A stretch of DNA of 58,879 nucleotides from Chloroflexota bacterium (GCA_016210495.1 JACQUC010000016.1:1-58879), one strand, 5' to 3'. Shown: positions 1 to 8,350, numbered from the stretch's first letter. Notes: generated by a model not told the origin, from the letters alone. Translations and numbers: made by a program.

Positions 1-377
1 ACCTATTATACCACAACACCTACCAATCGGTCGATGGTTTATTTGCAACATCCCTCAATCTTGGCCCTTCACCCAGCAGGTGAAGACTGGGGCATGAATC
101 CACGGATTGAGGTTGGCCACGAGGGGTTGAATCCAAGCGGCATCATCGCTATAATCACCCTGTCGTGCGGCTTTCTATCTGTCTCTGGCCGGCGCAACGC
201 GGGTACTGGTGCGCTCGCTGAGAGCGTCGTCGGAAATGACGTCGTTGGCCTGGCTGCGACGGGGCAACCACGTCCGCCTTAGGCGGACCCCTACAAGATT
301 TCGTCGTGGATCACGCCTTATCATGCACTAGAAGTCCTCAATACGTTGGCTCTACGTTGGCGAAGGAGAACAGTACC
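1..377. other. Left-edge non-coding stretch
   Basis: I see no convincing gene here. An 82-codon open frame at 34-282 has no recognisable domain and ends inside a hairpin repeat (231-297), so it is not called. The last 15 bases hold the AAGGAG ribosome-binding site (363-368) of the next gene. No clear sigma-70 promoter was found. Confidence 0.6.
231..297 (-). repeat. REP-like hairpin repeat, subtype B copy 1
   Basis: The core at 261-295 reads GGGGCAACC, then a perfect inverted repeat GTCCGCC-TTA-GGCGGAC, then CCCTACA. Read on the minus strand it starts TTGTAGGGG, so GTAG precedes the hairpin. The upstream flank (CGGAAA.GACGTCGTTGG) is also shared with the copy at 19060-19125, which shows that the repeat unit is about 65 bases. 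Confidence 0.75.
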
Positions 378-1265
378 GTGTCGTTACGGAGGGAGAGCAA
401 AGCCAGGAGCGTGCTCGTTCTGTTGATACCGGGGGTCTTGGGGCTAACCCTGGTCCAGCAGACGCTGATGAATCCGGCATTCTCCACCTGGTTCCCCGGT
501 TCAGGCGCACCGGGGAACGCTGCTTCCTCGGCGAACGGCTCGGCCGGTGACGCGCCTTCGTCGGGCACTTCCACGACGGCCGCTTTGCTGCTGCCCACCG
601 CAACACCCACTTCGACCGCAACGCCCACAGCGACGGCGACGCCCACGCCGAAGCCCAACAATTACATCTGGGTTCCCTGGCGAAGTCAGTTCGACGGTAC
701 TTCTTACGCAGCGGGCAACTGCGGTCCGGCAAGCCTGGGGATGATGATGTCCTACTTTGGGGAATGGTGGTCGACTCACGGCATACGAAAGTCGACGATG
801 GACATATCAGGGGCTGTGCCCTTTGATGCGGGCACCGACTGGCCCGCGCTCAAGTATGCGGCGGAGGGGCGGAAGTTCAAGGTATCTGGTCTTTACAATT
901 CCGGCGGCGGGTATCGAAAATGGACTGTGGACGATCTGGTGAAGGAGATCGCGCAGAAGCGTCCTGTCCTTCTACTCGTCCGCCAGCGCCTCCTGCCGGG
1001 CCACGCTAACACCACCAACCCCTTCGACCATTACGTCATCTTCCTGGGCACGATGGCCGATGGGCGTGTGGTCTACCACGATTCGGCCTGGGAAAAGGAG
1101 ATCGACGGCTCCTACAAAATAATGAGCCAGGAGACGCTGATGAAGGCCTGGCGCGACACGTCGGTGGGCCTACAGTACACGGCGATGTCGCTGGTGTGGG
1201 AAGGCGAGACGAGGATGTGGGACGCCCCAACGGCAGCACAGGGTACGCCAGCGACGGGTCGCTAA
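378..1265 (+). CDS. Secreted/anchored C39-like cysteine peptidase
   Basis: Predicted 295-residue papain-fold protein of the peptidase C39-like (C39_2) group. Seen: an N-terminal hydrophobic segment at about residues 11-27, a low-complexity Ala/Thr/Pro linker (about 72-93) of TPT and ATP repeats, then the catalytic domain. Cys115 lies in GNCGPAS, His218 in DHYVIFLG and Asp235 in YHDSAW, matching the Cys-His-Asp order of the family. The start chosen is GTG 378, which has AAGGAG ten bases upstream; an in-frame ATG at 306 lacks a ribosome-binding site and would put 24 extra residues before the signal/anchor. Known: free-standing C39-like domains are often extracytoplasmic and of unknown substrate. 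No bacteriocin gene or ABC partner is adjacent, so a role in leader-peptide cleavage is not supported. Confidence 0.8.
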   Translation: MSLRRESKARSVLVLLIPGVLGLTLVQQTLMNPAFSTWFPGSGAPGNAASSANGSAGDAPSSGTSTTAALLLPTATPTSTATPTATATPTPKPNNYIWVPWRSQFDGTSYAAGNCGPASLGMMMSYFGEWWSTHGIRKSTMDISGAVPFDAGTDWPALKYAAEGRKFKVSGLYNSGGGYRKWTVDDLVKEIAQKRPVLLLVRQRLLPGHANTTNPFDHYVIFLGTMADGRVVYHDSAWEKEIDGSYKIMSQETLMKAWRDTSVGLQYTAMSLVWEGETRMWDAPTAAQGTPATGR

Positions 1266-1273
1266 CCTCTGGC

Positions 1274-2074
1274 CTACAGTAGCCTCGGCTGCACCCAGCA
1301 CTCGGAGGAGCCCCAGACGACGCTGCGCTTGTCACGGAGGGCGACGCCCACCTGGACCGAGGTGATGCCGGCGTCGCGCAGGCGCTGTTTGATGGCTTTG
1401 AGGGCACGGCGCGGGGAGTTGTTGACCTCGCTGAGATGCGCCAGCCACAGCCACTGGGGCCTGCCGGAGGCGCAGGCCACGACACATTCGGCACACTGCT
1501 CGTTGGACAGATGGCCGGTGTAGCCGATGATGCGCGATTTGAGGGCGGAGGAGTACGGACCGTGCACCAGGCGGTTCAGGTCGTGGTTGGACTCCAGGAC
1601 GATGAGATCGCAGGCGTGCACGTACTCGTTGATAGATGCCGGGGCGTAGCCGAGGTCGGTGGCGACAAGGATCTTGCAGTCGCGGTGCTCCAAAAGATAG
1701 CCTACCGGCTCGATCCCGTCGTGGGGGAGCGGGAAAGAGGTGACTGCCAGGTCGCCGACGTCGAGGGTGGTGCCGGTGGGCTGGACGTGCGATTCGACGC
1801 TGCCGAGGCCGGCGTGATCGAGCGTCTGCTCGTTGGCGACGACGGTGACGTGGTGGCGCCTGGAAAGGGCGCCGGCAGCGCCGACGTGGTCGCCGTGCTC
1901 GTGGGTGAGGAACAGGGCGTCCAGGTCCTCGGGCGCTAGGCCGAGCCGTTTTAGCTCGAACACGATGCGTCTGGCGGTAACGCCTGCGTCGATGAGGACG
2001 TTGGTCTCTCCCGCCTGAACGAGCAGGGCGTTACCTGAGCTACCGCTGGCAAGCGAAATGGCGCGAACGTGCAA
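1274..2074 (-). CDS. YycJ/WalJ-family metallo-beta-lactamase-fold protein
   Basis: 266-residue metallo-hydrolase of the YycJ/WalJ group (MBL fold, proposed single-strand DNA exonuclease). Seen: N-terminal SLASGSSGN typical of the group, the metal motif LTHEHGDHVG, a further ligand region PLPHDGIEPVG, the Asp of ATDLGYA, and a late His in YTGHLSN. Length matches the family. The start is TTG 2074, because a clear TGGAGG lies at 2081-2086 and translation then begins just before the conserved strand; longer in-frame starts up to 2140 would run through the divergent promoter at 2104-2132. It is divergent from the small secreted protein. It is not next to walK/walR genes here, so the name refers to family only. 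Confidence 0.85.
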   Translation of the reverse strand: MHVRAISLASGSSGNALLVQAGETNVLIDAGVTARRIVFELKRLGLAPEDLDALFLTHEHGDHVGAAGALSRRHHVTVVANEQTLDHAGLGSVESHVQPTGTTLDVGDLAVTSFPLPHDGIEPVGYLLEHRDCKILVATDLGYAPASINEYVHACDLIVLESNHDLNRLVHGPYSSALKSRIIGYTGHLSNEQCAECVVACASGRPQWLWLAHLSEVNNSPRRALKAIKQRLRDAGITSVQVGVALRDKRSVVWGSSECWVQPRLL

Positions 2075-2103
2075 GAGATGCCTCCAGCTCGAATCGTAAG
2101 TTG

Positions 2104-2132
2104 TTGACAACATCGCCCGCGGGTGATATGAT
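2104..2132 (+). promoter_or_regulatory. Strong sigma-70 type promoter, extended -10
   Basis: TTGACA at 2104-2109, a 17-base spacer, TATGAT at 2127-2132, with TG at 2124-2125 giving an extended -10. It points to the small secreted protein starting at 2173, leaving a leader of about 35 bases that contains AAAGGAGG. Confidence 0.85.
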
Positions 2133-2172
2133 CGTTTCACAGGAATCCGCCCGGGCGAAAGGAGGCTGTGTG

Positions 2173-2487
2173 ATGATCAAGCTTAGCAAAGGTCTCTTCG
2201 TATTGACTATTGTCGCTCTGGCCCTCTCGCTGGCAGTCCCACTGAGCGCGTTTGCCGACGACACGCCAACTACGGGCCCAGAAGACGACTGCCAGCCGTC
2301 TCCCGCTCTGGGCAGCAGGGGCATTCTCGGAGGAACTAATCCCCACACTCCCGATAATCTGTCACAGCTAATGGCAGCTCGTGCTCTTGCCCAGTTGCAA
2401 CAAAATCTGTCGTCTTCCGCTTCAAAATCCGATTTCTGCAACCCATTGAGCATGACGATCCTGAATAGAGTGGGTACGGGACGCTAG
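2173..2487 (+). CDS. Small secreted protein of unknown function
   Basis: 104-residue product not recognised as any family. Seen: a classical signal peptide with basic start (MIKLSKG), a hydrophobic core (LFVLTIVALALSLAV) and a likely signal-peptidase I site after SAFA, leaving a mature protein of about 75 residues. The mature part contains two cysteines (DDCQPS and DFCNP), a central LAQLQQNL helix-like stretch, and ends at GTGR. The start ATG 2173 follows AAAGGAGG (2158-2165) at seven bases; the adjacent GTG 2170 is too close. It has its own near-consensus promoter and stands alone, so it is probably well expressed as a monocistron. Candidates are a small envelope protein or secreted peptide; nothing in the sequence decides this. 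Confidence 0.75.
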   Translation: MIKLSKGLFVLTIVALALSLAVPLSAFADDTPTTGPEDDCQPSPALGSRGILGGTNPHTPDNLSQLMAARALAQLQQNLSSSASKSDFCNPLSMTILNRVGTGR

Positions 2488-2489
2488 CT

Positions 2490-2665
2490 GGCGATTCTCG
2501 ATGGCCCGCCAGATTTGCTTGTGAGACAGCTTTCCCCGCCCCACCCAGGGCGGACAGAGCCGTCCGCCCCTACGGATGGCCGCGCACCCCACCCCTGCGG
2601 GGACAAGCCGCCCGCACAACGGTTCTGCGGGGCCAGGCCATCCTCGATTCGAGAATCCGACATTT
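2490..2665. repeat. Composite REP-like repeat cluster
   Basis: A subtype A hairpin at 2534-2574 (GGGCGGAC / GTCCGCCC stem, then CCCTACG) is followed at 2584-2624 by a second GC-rich segment with ACCCCTGCGGGGACAAGC. The pair is bracketed by a rough inverted repeat, GATTCTCGATGGCC near 2490 and its complement near 2640-2665. It sits between the convergent ends of the small secreted protein gene and trmD and could also act as a transcript-end hairpin. Confidence 0.65.
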
Positions 2666-2674
2666 TAGAGCCGA

Positions 2675-3451
2675 TTATTGTTTCTCGTCAAATCCCGTTG
2701 CCCCAATCGACCTCAAGTACTTCTTATCCCCCGCCGTTAGAGCCGCCGAGGCCAGGAGGTCCGGGCGGCGGTGCCAGGTGCGGAGGAGGGACTGCTCGCG
2801 TCGCCAGCGCGCGATGGCCGCGTGGTTGCCTGAGAGGAGTATCTCGGGCACCTGCCAGCCACGGAAATCGGGGGGCCTGGTGTATTGAGGATACTCCAGC
2901 AGGCCCTGAGCGAAGGACTCTTCGGCGGCCGATTGGGCGGCGCCAAGCACGCCCGGGACCAGGCGTGTCACGGCGTCGACGATCACCATCGCCGGTATCT
3001 CGCCACCGCTCAGCACGTAGTCGCCGATGGACATGTCGTCGGTGGCCAGATGCTCGCGCACTCTTTCGTCGACGCCTTCGTAGCGCCCGCAGATGAAGAT
3101 GATGTGCTCGCGCTGCGCGAGCTGCAGAGCAATACTTTGGGTGAGGGGCCGGCCGGATGGGCTCAGCAGGATGATCTCAGGAGCCTGCCGCCATGGTTGG
3201 GAAATCGTGGCCAGGATCGCCTCGATGGCGTCGAAGATGGGCTCGGGCTTCATCACCATACCGACGCCTCCACCATAGGGATAGTCGTCGGTGCTGCGAT
3301 GCTTGTCCCGGGCGTAGTCCCGGATGTTGTGGATGGTGATGGAGACGAGTCCTTTTTTCTGAGCGCGCTTGACGATGCTCTCGTCGAAAGGGCCCGCGAA
3401 CATGGCCGGGAATATGGTCAAGATGTCGAAACGCAGCGATTGAGACGTCAT
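2675..3451 (-). CDS. trmD: tRNA (guanine-N1-)-methyltransferase TrmD
   Basis: 258-residue SPOUT methyltransferase that makes m1G37 in tRNAs, preventing +1 frameshifts. Seen: start [26 protein letters not shown], the trefoil-knot region [23 protein letters not shown], and [14 protein letters not shown] followed by [15 protein letters not shown]; the C-terminal domain reaches SGNHAAI and RPDL. Start ATG 3451 is eight bases after the stop of the glycosidase gene. Longer in-frame starts (to 3679) would overlap that gene and lack conservation. It is the last gene of the 7541-2675 operon. In most bacteria trmD follows rpsP-rimM; here those genes are 30 kb away. Confidence 0.95.
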   Translation of the reverse strand: MTSQSLRFDILTIFPAMFAGPFDESIVKRAQKKGLVSITIHNIRDYARDKHRSTDDYPYGGGVGMVMKPEPIFDAIEAILATISQPWRQAPEIILLSPSGRPLTQSIALQLAQREHIIFICGRYEGVDERVREHLATDDMSIGDYVLSGGEIPAMVIVDAVTRLVPGVLGAAQSAAEESFAQGLLEYPQYTRPPDFRGWQVPEILLSGNHAAIARWRREQSLLRTWHRRPDLLASAALTAGDKKYLRSIGATGFDEKQ

Positions 3452-3459
3452 AGCGTGCC

Positions 3460-4554
3460 TCAGCCAGGTCGCGCCCACTTTTTCACTGCTTCGTAGATTG
3501 GCTTGGGCGTGAAGTCTTGGGTTACGAACGTGTAATAGTCGTTGTAGTTGCGGGCGGGCCAGGGGAGTCGAAAGGCCCACATGGCCAGGCCCTGGACCCA
3601 GGGCCATTCCTGCTCCGCCTTTTGATAGGCGCGCAGGGTGTAATCGAGTCGCTGTCCCGGCCGGACCGCCTTGGCCCAACGCGGGTGATCGTTCCAGCCG
3701 GCCTCAGTGATGAGCATCGGCTTTGAGCCGTCGCCATTGCTCTCCATAACCTGGCGCAGCAGGACGGCACGGGCGAAGTTGAGGCTGCCCGAGCTGGGCG
3801 GGTCGTCGGGCGGAAACTTGCCGCCGTAGGAGTGCACGCCGAGCACGTCGAAATAGTCGCGGGCACCCGCGTCGTACATGCGCTGAAGGAAGACGAGATC
3901 GTCGAGCGCCAGCGGGCTTTTCTCCAAGGTGGGCGCCAGGCCGGCGGATACGACGACTACCTCCGGGTCGGCATTTTTTACTTGCAAATAAGCCATTTTC
4001 AACAGCTCGGCGTATTCCTCCAGACTAACCGGGCGATAGCCCCACTCGAAGCTGGTGTTGGGCTCGTTCCAGACGATGAGGTACTTGACGCGGCCCTTGT
4101 AACGAGCGGCAAAGGTGCGCAGAAAATTGGCGTAGTCCGCGTAGTGGTCGCGATCCAGATACCGCCCGGTGGTCTCATCCGGCCTTGCCCATTCGGGCAC
4201 CAGGTCGATGCGGGCTGCCACGGCCAGCCCCTCGGCGTAGGCGCTCCTCATCACCAGGTCGGCGTGCTTCCAGTCGAAGCGGCCTTTCCTGGGCTCGACG
4301 TACGCCCAGGGGAAGTACTCGACGATCCAGGTGGCACCCATCTCGCGCACCATCTGCAATGTCTTGCGAATCTTCCATTCCTCCACCTCGTCGGTGAGCC
4401 GCGTGTGCATGCCGACAATGGGCGACTTGGAATCCACGCGATGCCTGACGATGAAATCGTCGGGGCGGTCGGGGACCTGGGCGAAGCCCGCGACAGAAAC
4501 CAGAGTGGCCGCCGCAATCAGGAATGCTATGGCCTTCGTGGGGCGCCGCTTCAT
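3460..4554 (-). CDS. Secreted clan-A glycoside hydrolase-like protein
   Basis: 364 residues; signal peptide ([20 protein letters not shown], likely cleavage near GFA) followed by a TIM-barrel domain. Seen: WNEPN with presumptive acid/base Glu164 at the end of strand 4 and LITEAGW with presumptive nucleophile Glu284 at strand 7, plus VHSYGG and a late aromatic [12 protein letters not shown]. These features fit clan GH-A (cellulase/GH5, GH39-like), but the family and substrate are not determined. Start ATG 4554 overlaps the stop of the upstream binding-protein gene as ATGA, so translation is probably coupled. Its presence with binding proteins suggests a role in sugar or glycan metabolism outside the cell. 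Confidence 0.8.
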   Translation of the reverse strand: MKRRPTKAIAFLIAAATLVSVAGFAQVPDRPDDFIVRHRVDSKSPIVGMHTRLTDEVEEWKIRKTLQMVREMGATWIVEYFPWAYVEPRKGRFDWKHADLVMRSAYAEGLAVAARIDLVPEWARPDETTGRYLDRDHYADYANFLRTFAARYKGRVKYLIVWNEPNTSFEWGYRPVSLEEYAELLKMAYLQVKNADPEVVVVSAGLAPTLEKSPLALDDLVFLQRMYDAGARDYFDVLGVHSYGGKFPPDDPPSSGSLNFARAVLLRQVMESNGDGSKPMLITEAGWNDHPRWAKAVRPGQRLDYTLRAYQKAEQEWPWVQGLAMWAFRLPWPARNYNDYYTFVTQDFTPKPIYEAVKKWARPG

Positions 4555-5483
4555 TCGCCACTCGCTTCCAGCCACCTGACGTGCAGCGCAGTCTGAGTGC
4601 CGTCCTGCTCCACTTCGGCGAGTACGCGATCGACCTCTTGCAGCAGGAGCGCGTCGGCGCGCCGAAGGGCTACCACGAAGGGCTCCACCGTCAATGGCTC
4701 CGGTACGATGCGCAGGCCGCCGGACCGCGCGCGCCATTCGAGGGCCGTCACGGCGTCGGCGACCACGGCGTCGAGCTTCCCGACACGCAGGTCGGCCAGC
4801 GCGGCATCGGGGGTGGTGAAGGACACAATCGACAGGTCAGGTACAGTGGCGGCCAACTTCCGCATCTCGAGATCGGCGGTTGACCCGCTTTCGACGCCGA
4901 GCGCGCGGCCACTCAGGTCGCCGACGCCATCGAGATCGCCAGAGTGCGGACCGAGGACAAGCACCTGGCCAGCGTTGAAGTAGGGCAGGGAATAAGCGAT
5001 CTGCCGGGTGTACTCCGGAAACGGCGGCAAACTGGAAACGATCACGTCAAGCTTGTTAGCGAGCAGCGCATCGTGGATGCTGCCTATGTCCAGGCTCACA
5101 AAGCTGGCGCGGACGCCGAGGCGACGAGCTAGCTCCACCGCAAGGTCGACGTCGTAGCCGATGAGATTGCCCTCCGCATCCAGGCTCTCGAAGGGCGGGT
5201 AACTGGGATCTATGCCGACGACGATCTCGCCGGCCTGCTGGATGCGTTGAAGGCTAACGTCCTCGACTTTGGGTTGCGGCCCAAGGAGAAGGTAAAGCAG
5301 TCCTATTGCAAGAGCAGCGAGAACTGCGCCGAAAGCTAATGCCCCACCCCACCCCGGGCGTCCGCCTGAGGCGGACGCCCCTACCGTTTTTGGTGCGAAA
5401 TGGGCCAGCGCCCCGCCCCAGGGCGAGGAGACCTCGCCCCTACGCCGTTGCAGTTTTGAGCCAGAAACTTGCCTAGCTTTCAA
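4551..5483 (-). CDS. Membrane-anchored family 3 solute-binding protein
   Basis: 310 residues. The C-terminal 230 or so residues are a type II periplasmic binding fold of the polar amino-acid family (SBP_bac_3): IVVGIDPSYPPFE, GYDVDLAVELARRLG, LDVIVSSLPPFPEYT, LGVESGSTADLE, KLDAVVADAV. A transmembrane anchor (LAFGAVLAALAIGLLYLLL) precedes it and there is no lipobox. The start chosen is TTG 5483 with CAGGAG seven bases upstream; it overlaps the end of the GNAT gene by 11 bases. Residues of roughly 13-50 are encoded by two REP-like repeats (5342-5386 and 5410-5444) read in frame (for example RRGEVSSPWGG and GASASGGRPGWGG). No permease or ATPase is adjacent, so it may work with a distant transporter or as a sensor. 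Confidence 0.8.
   Translation of the reverse strand: MKARQVSGSKLQRRRGEVSSPWGGALAHFAPKTVGASASGGRPGWGGALAFGAVLAALAIGLLYLLLGPQPKVEDVSLQRIQQAGEIVVGIDPSYPPFESLDAEGNLIGYDVDLAVELARRLGVRASFVSLDIGSIHDALLANKLDVIVSSLPPFPEYTRQIAYSLPYFNAGQVLVLGPHSGDLDGVGDLSGRALGVESGSTADLEMRKLAATVPDLSIVSFTTPDAALADLRVGKLDAVVADAVTALEWRARSGGLRIVPEPLTVEPFVVALRRADALLLQEVDRVLAEVEQDGTQTALHVRWLEASGE
5342..5386 (-). repeat. REP-like hairpin repeat, subtype A, inside CDS
   Basis: Stem GGGCGTCCGCC-TGA-GGCGGACGCCC followed by CCTACCG on the plus strand. It lies in the coding region just before the membrane anchor of the family 3 binding protein. The right flank TTTTTGGTGCGAAA is shared with the copy at 47341-47442. Confidence 0.75.
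5410..5444 (-). repeat. REP-like hairpin repeat, subtype A, inside CDS
   Basis: Stem GGGCGAGG-AGA-CCTCGCCC then CCTACG. Stem bases differ from the other copies but pairing is fully kept. It forms a tandem pair with the copy at 5342-5386, both read through by the binding-protein gene. Confidence 0.75.
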
Positions 5484-6336
5484 CGAGGGACTCCTGTAGC
5501 CAGAGCCCGTAGACTCTTTGCGACCGGTGGGAGCGCCGAAAGCCAAAATGACGATAGAGGGCTTGAGCGCGAAGGTTACTCGACTGGGTGCTCAGGCCGA
5601 CGTGGGACACGCCACGTGTACCCATGGTCGCGAGAACGAACGCCAGCAGGGCCGCGCCAAAGCCTCGGCCCTGCCATTCCGGGCGAACGGCCAGACGGTC
5701 AATGTAACCCACGGGTCCGTGCTGGCTAAAGCCGGCGTAGCCAACGGCATCGACTCCACACCAGGTCTGGTAAACTTCAACGCTGTCCTGGCGCAGATAC
5801 CACTCGAGCTCCTTCTGGCTGTTCCACCATAGCCAGGGGAAAGAAGCACGGTCGGTGGCCAGGAGCGTCGACAGGTCGCCGAGTCCAGCACGTGACATTC
5901 TGGCGTGTCGCGTGTCCGGGACGTCGCGGCAGCCGGGCCGCTCGAGCTCGATGATCTCATCGAGCTTGTGAAAGCCCATGTTTGAGTAAAAGGAGTGGAA
6001 AAGCGCCAGATCAGCGGAGTAGACGACGACCAGCTTCGTTCCGCGCCGACGAAACTCCTCGACAAGACGCAGCAGCAGTGGCTTGCGGTATCTGCCCTGG
6101 GTCATTTCTTCTATGGAGCCTATCTCGGGTCGCCGTCGCCAATAGCCCCCGACGGCGTATTCGTTCTGCCCATAGACCCTAAGGGCGAGGCCAGGGTGCT
6201 CGGCCACGTGCGGGGCCAAAGTCTCATACGTAAACTTGCTGAACCGCATCAACCTCAAGCTCGACAGGTCTCTGGGGTCTAGCGCTTCGATGGCAGCATC
6301 GATCCGTTTGTGCTCTGAGAGGTGCAGCCTTAGCAT
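5473..6336 (-). CDS. GNAT-family N-acetyltransferase
   Basis: 287 residues. The C-terminal half (about 145-280) is a clear GNAT fold with acetyl-CoA motif A RLAVRPEWQGRGFGAALL and the motif B region NLRAQALYRHFGF. The N-terminal half (1-135) contains SADLALFHSFYSNMGFHK, which resembles a second, degenerate GNAT C-terminal region, so the protein may be a tandem GNAT. The acceptor is unknown. It starts five bases after the stop of the upstream binding-protein gene and its 3' end carries the CAGGAG ribosome-binding site of the next gene, so it is firmly inside the operon. Confidence 0.8.
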   Translation of the reverse strand: MLRLHLSEHKRIDAAIEALDPRDLSSLRLMRFSKFTYETLAPHVAEHPGLALRVYGQNEYAVGGYWRRRPEIGSIEEMTQGRYRKPLLLRLVEEFRRRGTKLVVVYSADLALFHSFYSNMGFHKLDEIIELERPGCRDVPDTRHARMSRAGLGDLSTLLATDRASFPWLWWNSQKELEWYLRQDSVEVYQTWCGVDAVGYAGFSQHGPVGYIDRLAVRPEWQGRGFGAALLAFVLATMGTRGVSHVGLSTQSSNLRAQALYRHFGFRRSHRSQRVYGLWLQESLVES

Positions 6337-6341
6337 AGCAT

Positions 6342-7541
6342 CTACTCCAAAACCACCCCGGGATAGGCGACGGATTCAAGCCTGTACAATGATCCGACAA
6401 CATCGAGACGAGCCCCGTTCTCGTCGAAGTCGAAGGTCCCCTTCAGGCCCGGGTATGCGCCCACCCGGCGCAACTCTGCCGCGATCCTGTTGCGCCACGG
6501 CTTGGCAGACGTGTTGGACACTCGGCGCGTGGCTTCCAGCAGCAGATTCGCCGCGTCGTAGGCCGCAACCGCGTACGCCCCCGGCACGGTGCCCGATAGG
6601 GCAGTGTACTTGGCAAGAAATGTGCCAGTTTCCGGCCGATCTGGGGGTAGACGTTGGCCCAGGCCCTGGTACATCACGCCGACTGCGCTTGGGCCGCCGA
6701 CCTTGACGAAATCAGGTGTATCGCTATCGTAACTCAGCAGCAGGTCGAGGCGCGGTTTGGTCGCAAGGAGGGCCGCCGCCAGAGCCGCGGCCTGGTGGTA
6801 GCCGCCCGCGAAGAACACGACCTGTGCACGCGATGTCTCAAGCCGACGGACAAGCGCAGCAAGGTCGCGCTGTGAAGGGCTCACCGTCTCTTGCTGGACC
6901 ACCGCCACGTCATGCCTGGCCGCTTCGGCAGCAAACGAGCCGGCGAGGGCCGAGTGACCGGGTGAACCGTCGTCCACGACGGCAAGTCGCCGGTAGTCGC
7001 TCTTGGTCTTTAAGATGCGAAGGGCGCGCGCCGAAATCGCCGCATCTTGCGGACTCATACGAAGTACCTCCGGATAGCCTGAGGTTGCGACGGCAGCGGC
7101 CGTTGCTCCCAGGGTAAGAGCAGCCAGACCCGCCTCACGATGGACCGCCGCGGCCTTCAGTGCGGTGTCACTGCTCAGGTAACCAACGACGCCGACGACG
7201 TCGGGATCGGCAGCCATCTTCTTGGCCTGGTAAGCGGCCACGTCAGCATCGGCTTGATCGTCCATGGCGACGAGCTCGATCATGTGTCCACCCGCGCCGC
7301 CCCGGTCGTTCCACTCATTGATAGCCAGCTTGACGGCGAAGTACGTGTTGTAGGCCGTGCTGGAATCGAAGCCGTAGAAAGGGGCGACCAGACCAAGCTT
7401 GATGGCACCTTTCCATTCCGTGGCGCCCGAGCAGGCGGGGAGCGCCAGGATAAGCGATGTCACCAGGGGCAGAAGCGTCCGCCAACAACCGCCGTAAACC
7501 AGTCTACACCTCACAGACCGTCTAGCAGTGACACGGTTCAT
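6342..7541 (-). CDS. Type I ABC substrate-binding lipoprotein (LivJ-like)
   Basis: 399 residues. Signal sequence ending in lipobox ALPAC, then a Peripla_BP_6 (branched-chain amino acid/amide type) domain: IKLGLVAPFYG, YFAVKLAINEWNDRGGAGG, ELVAMDDQADA, VVGVVGYLSSDTA and, in the second lobe, VVFFAGGYHQAAALA. The chosen start is ATG 7541, placing basic residues before the hydrophobic core; no strong ribosome-binding site is visible, and a longer start at 7643 would run into the hairpin region. First gene of the operon that ends with trmD. No LivHMGF genes are nearby, so its partner transporter is elsewhere or it senses its ligand. Confidence 0.85.
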   Translation of the reverse strand: MNRVTARRSVRCRLVYGGCWRTLLPLVTSLILALPACSGATEWKGAIKLGLVAPFYGFDSSTAYNTYFAVKLAINEWNDRGGAGGHMIELVAMDDQADADVAAYQAKKMAADPDVVGVVGYLSSDTALKAAAVHREAGLAALTLGATAAAVATSGYPEVLRMSPQDAAISARALRILKTKSDYRRLAVVDDGSPGHSALAGSFAAEAARHDVAVVQQETVSPSQRDLAALVRRLETSRAQVVFFAGGYHQAAALAAALLATKPRLDLLLSYDSDTPDFVKVGGPSAVGVMYQGLGQRLPPDRPETGTFLAKYTALSGTVPGAYAVAAYDAANLLLEATRRVSNTSAKPWRNRIAAELRRVGAYPGLKGTFDFDENGARLDVVGSLYRLESVAYPGVVLE

Positions 7542-7987
7542 TCTACAACCTGGGTCAAGACAAAGCAAATCGCAGCGACGGCTCCTGGCATTGGTTAACG
7601 ACGCCTTGGCAACGCGCCACGAGGGATGAAAATCCGAGGACATTCACCGCAAAGGGCGCAAAGGACGCAAAGATTTGCCATAATTCCCTTTGCGCTCTTT
7701 GCGGTTGACGAATCTTCTTGTTCATTGAACACATCAGGAGGGCGAGGGGCAGGCGCATGGAGTGGGTTTCTCGTGGACTGCGGATGCGGCATCCTCGAAT
7801 CTCCTGCGCCGATGGTACGGCTGCGCACCATACAGGGATTCTTTGGCGTCACCAGTTACGATCGTTCTCGCCGCGCCGATAGCCGCTCTCGCGGGGTGCA
7901 TAGTGCACGAACGGAGAACAGGCGAGTGCTGCGCCATGTTGCGCGAACGATACAAGGGAGCCACCCGATACTGGGGAGATCGGTCTG
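7542..7987. other. Intergenic region without a supported gene
   Basis: 446 bases. It contains a large hairpin at 7647-7704. Several open frames on both strands (for example 7762-8067 plus) have no recognisable domain, no good ribosome-binding site and conflict with the zinc-ribbon gene. The promoter of the 7541-2675 operon should be here, but I could not identify a convincing -35/-10 pair. Confidence 0.5.
7647..7704. repeat. Large hairpin with internal CGCAAAG repeats
   Basis: Arm CCGCAAAGGGCGCAAAGG (7647-7664) pairs with CCCTTTGCGCTCTTTGCGG (7686-7704) with one mismatch, leaving a loop of about 21 bases. The left arm and loop contain three CGCAAAG-type units in tandem. It may end transcription of the zinc-ribbon gene; there is no T tract of the intrinsic-terminator type. 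Confidence 0.7.
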
Positions 7988-8200
7988 CTACCTCGGGACG
8001 CGCTGGGCGTGTATGGCGGCCGGGGCCGCGATTTCTGACATTGACACTTCCCCGTTGCGGATCTTGATTTGGAAGCCACAAGCGGGGTTAGTACAGACCC
8101 AGGCCTTAAAATAGATTGGCGCCCCCTGGTTGCCAAAATCGGATAGCGGTACAAGGTCACCGTCCTTACACTTCTGACATCTGGGAAAAGCGATCTCCAT
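7988..8200 (-). CDS. Small zinc-ribbon-like protein
   Basis: 70-residue protein of unknown function. Two cysteine pairs, CQKC near the start and CTNPAC about 30 residues later, fit a single zinc ribbon (CxxC...CxxxxC) as in small domains that bind nucleic acid or protein. The C-terminal tail (EIAAPAAIHAQRVPR) is non-descript. ATG 8200 is preceded by GGAGGG about ten bases upstream and by GGAGG directly abutting, so the longer frame to 8275, which runs towards the repeat at 8252-8350, is not used. It stands alone between two intergenic repeat regions. Composition and a plausible ribosome-binding site support it, but no family was recognised. Confidence 0.55.
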   Translation of the reverse strand: MEIAFPRCQKCKDGDLVPLSDFGNQGAPIYFKAWVCTNPACGFQIKIRNGEVSMSEIAAPAAIHAQRVPR

Positions 8201-8251
8201 CCTCCAAACCCTCCCACACCATTCGCAGATCACACAGGTAATGCACGCCAG

Positions 8252-8350
8252 ATTGCAGAAATGCCCTGAGGCCAAGCCTACCCCAGGGCGGACAGCGGAC
8301 GTCTCCCGCCGTGCGGGATCCCGTTCGGGACGCCCCTACGTTTCTGCAAT
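8252..8350 (-). repeat. REP-like repeat with terminal inverted repeats
   Basis: Ten-base perfect terminal inverted repeats ATTGCAGAAA (8252-8261) and TTTCTGCAAT (8341-8350) enclose a subtype A core (8281-8340) that ends in CCCCTACG. From GGGCGGACAG to the right end, the 65 bases are identical to the copy at 24439-24518. Confidence 0.85.

Noticed and set aside
1436..1939. 167-codon plus-strand frame opposite the YycJ/WalJ-like gene
   Set aside because: Antisense shadow of a gene with an intact metal-binding motif.
3832..4596. 254-codon open frame on the plus strand opposite the glycosidase gene
   Set aside because: It is antisense to a gene with clear catalytic motifs, has no recognisable domain and no ribosome-binding site; GC-rich codon bias on one strand commonly leaves open frames on the other.
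7762..8067. 101-codon plus-strand frame overlapping the zinc-ribbon gene
   Set aside because: No ribosome-binding site or domain; conflicts with the cysteine-patterned minus-strand frame.
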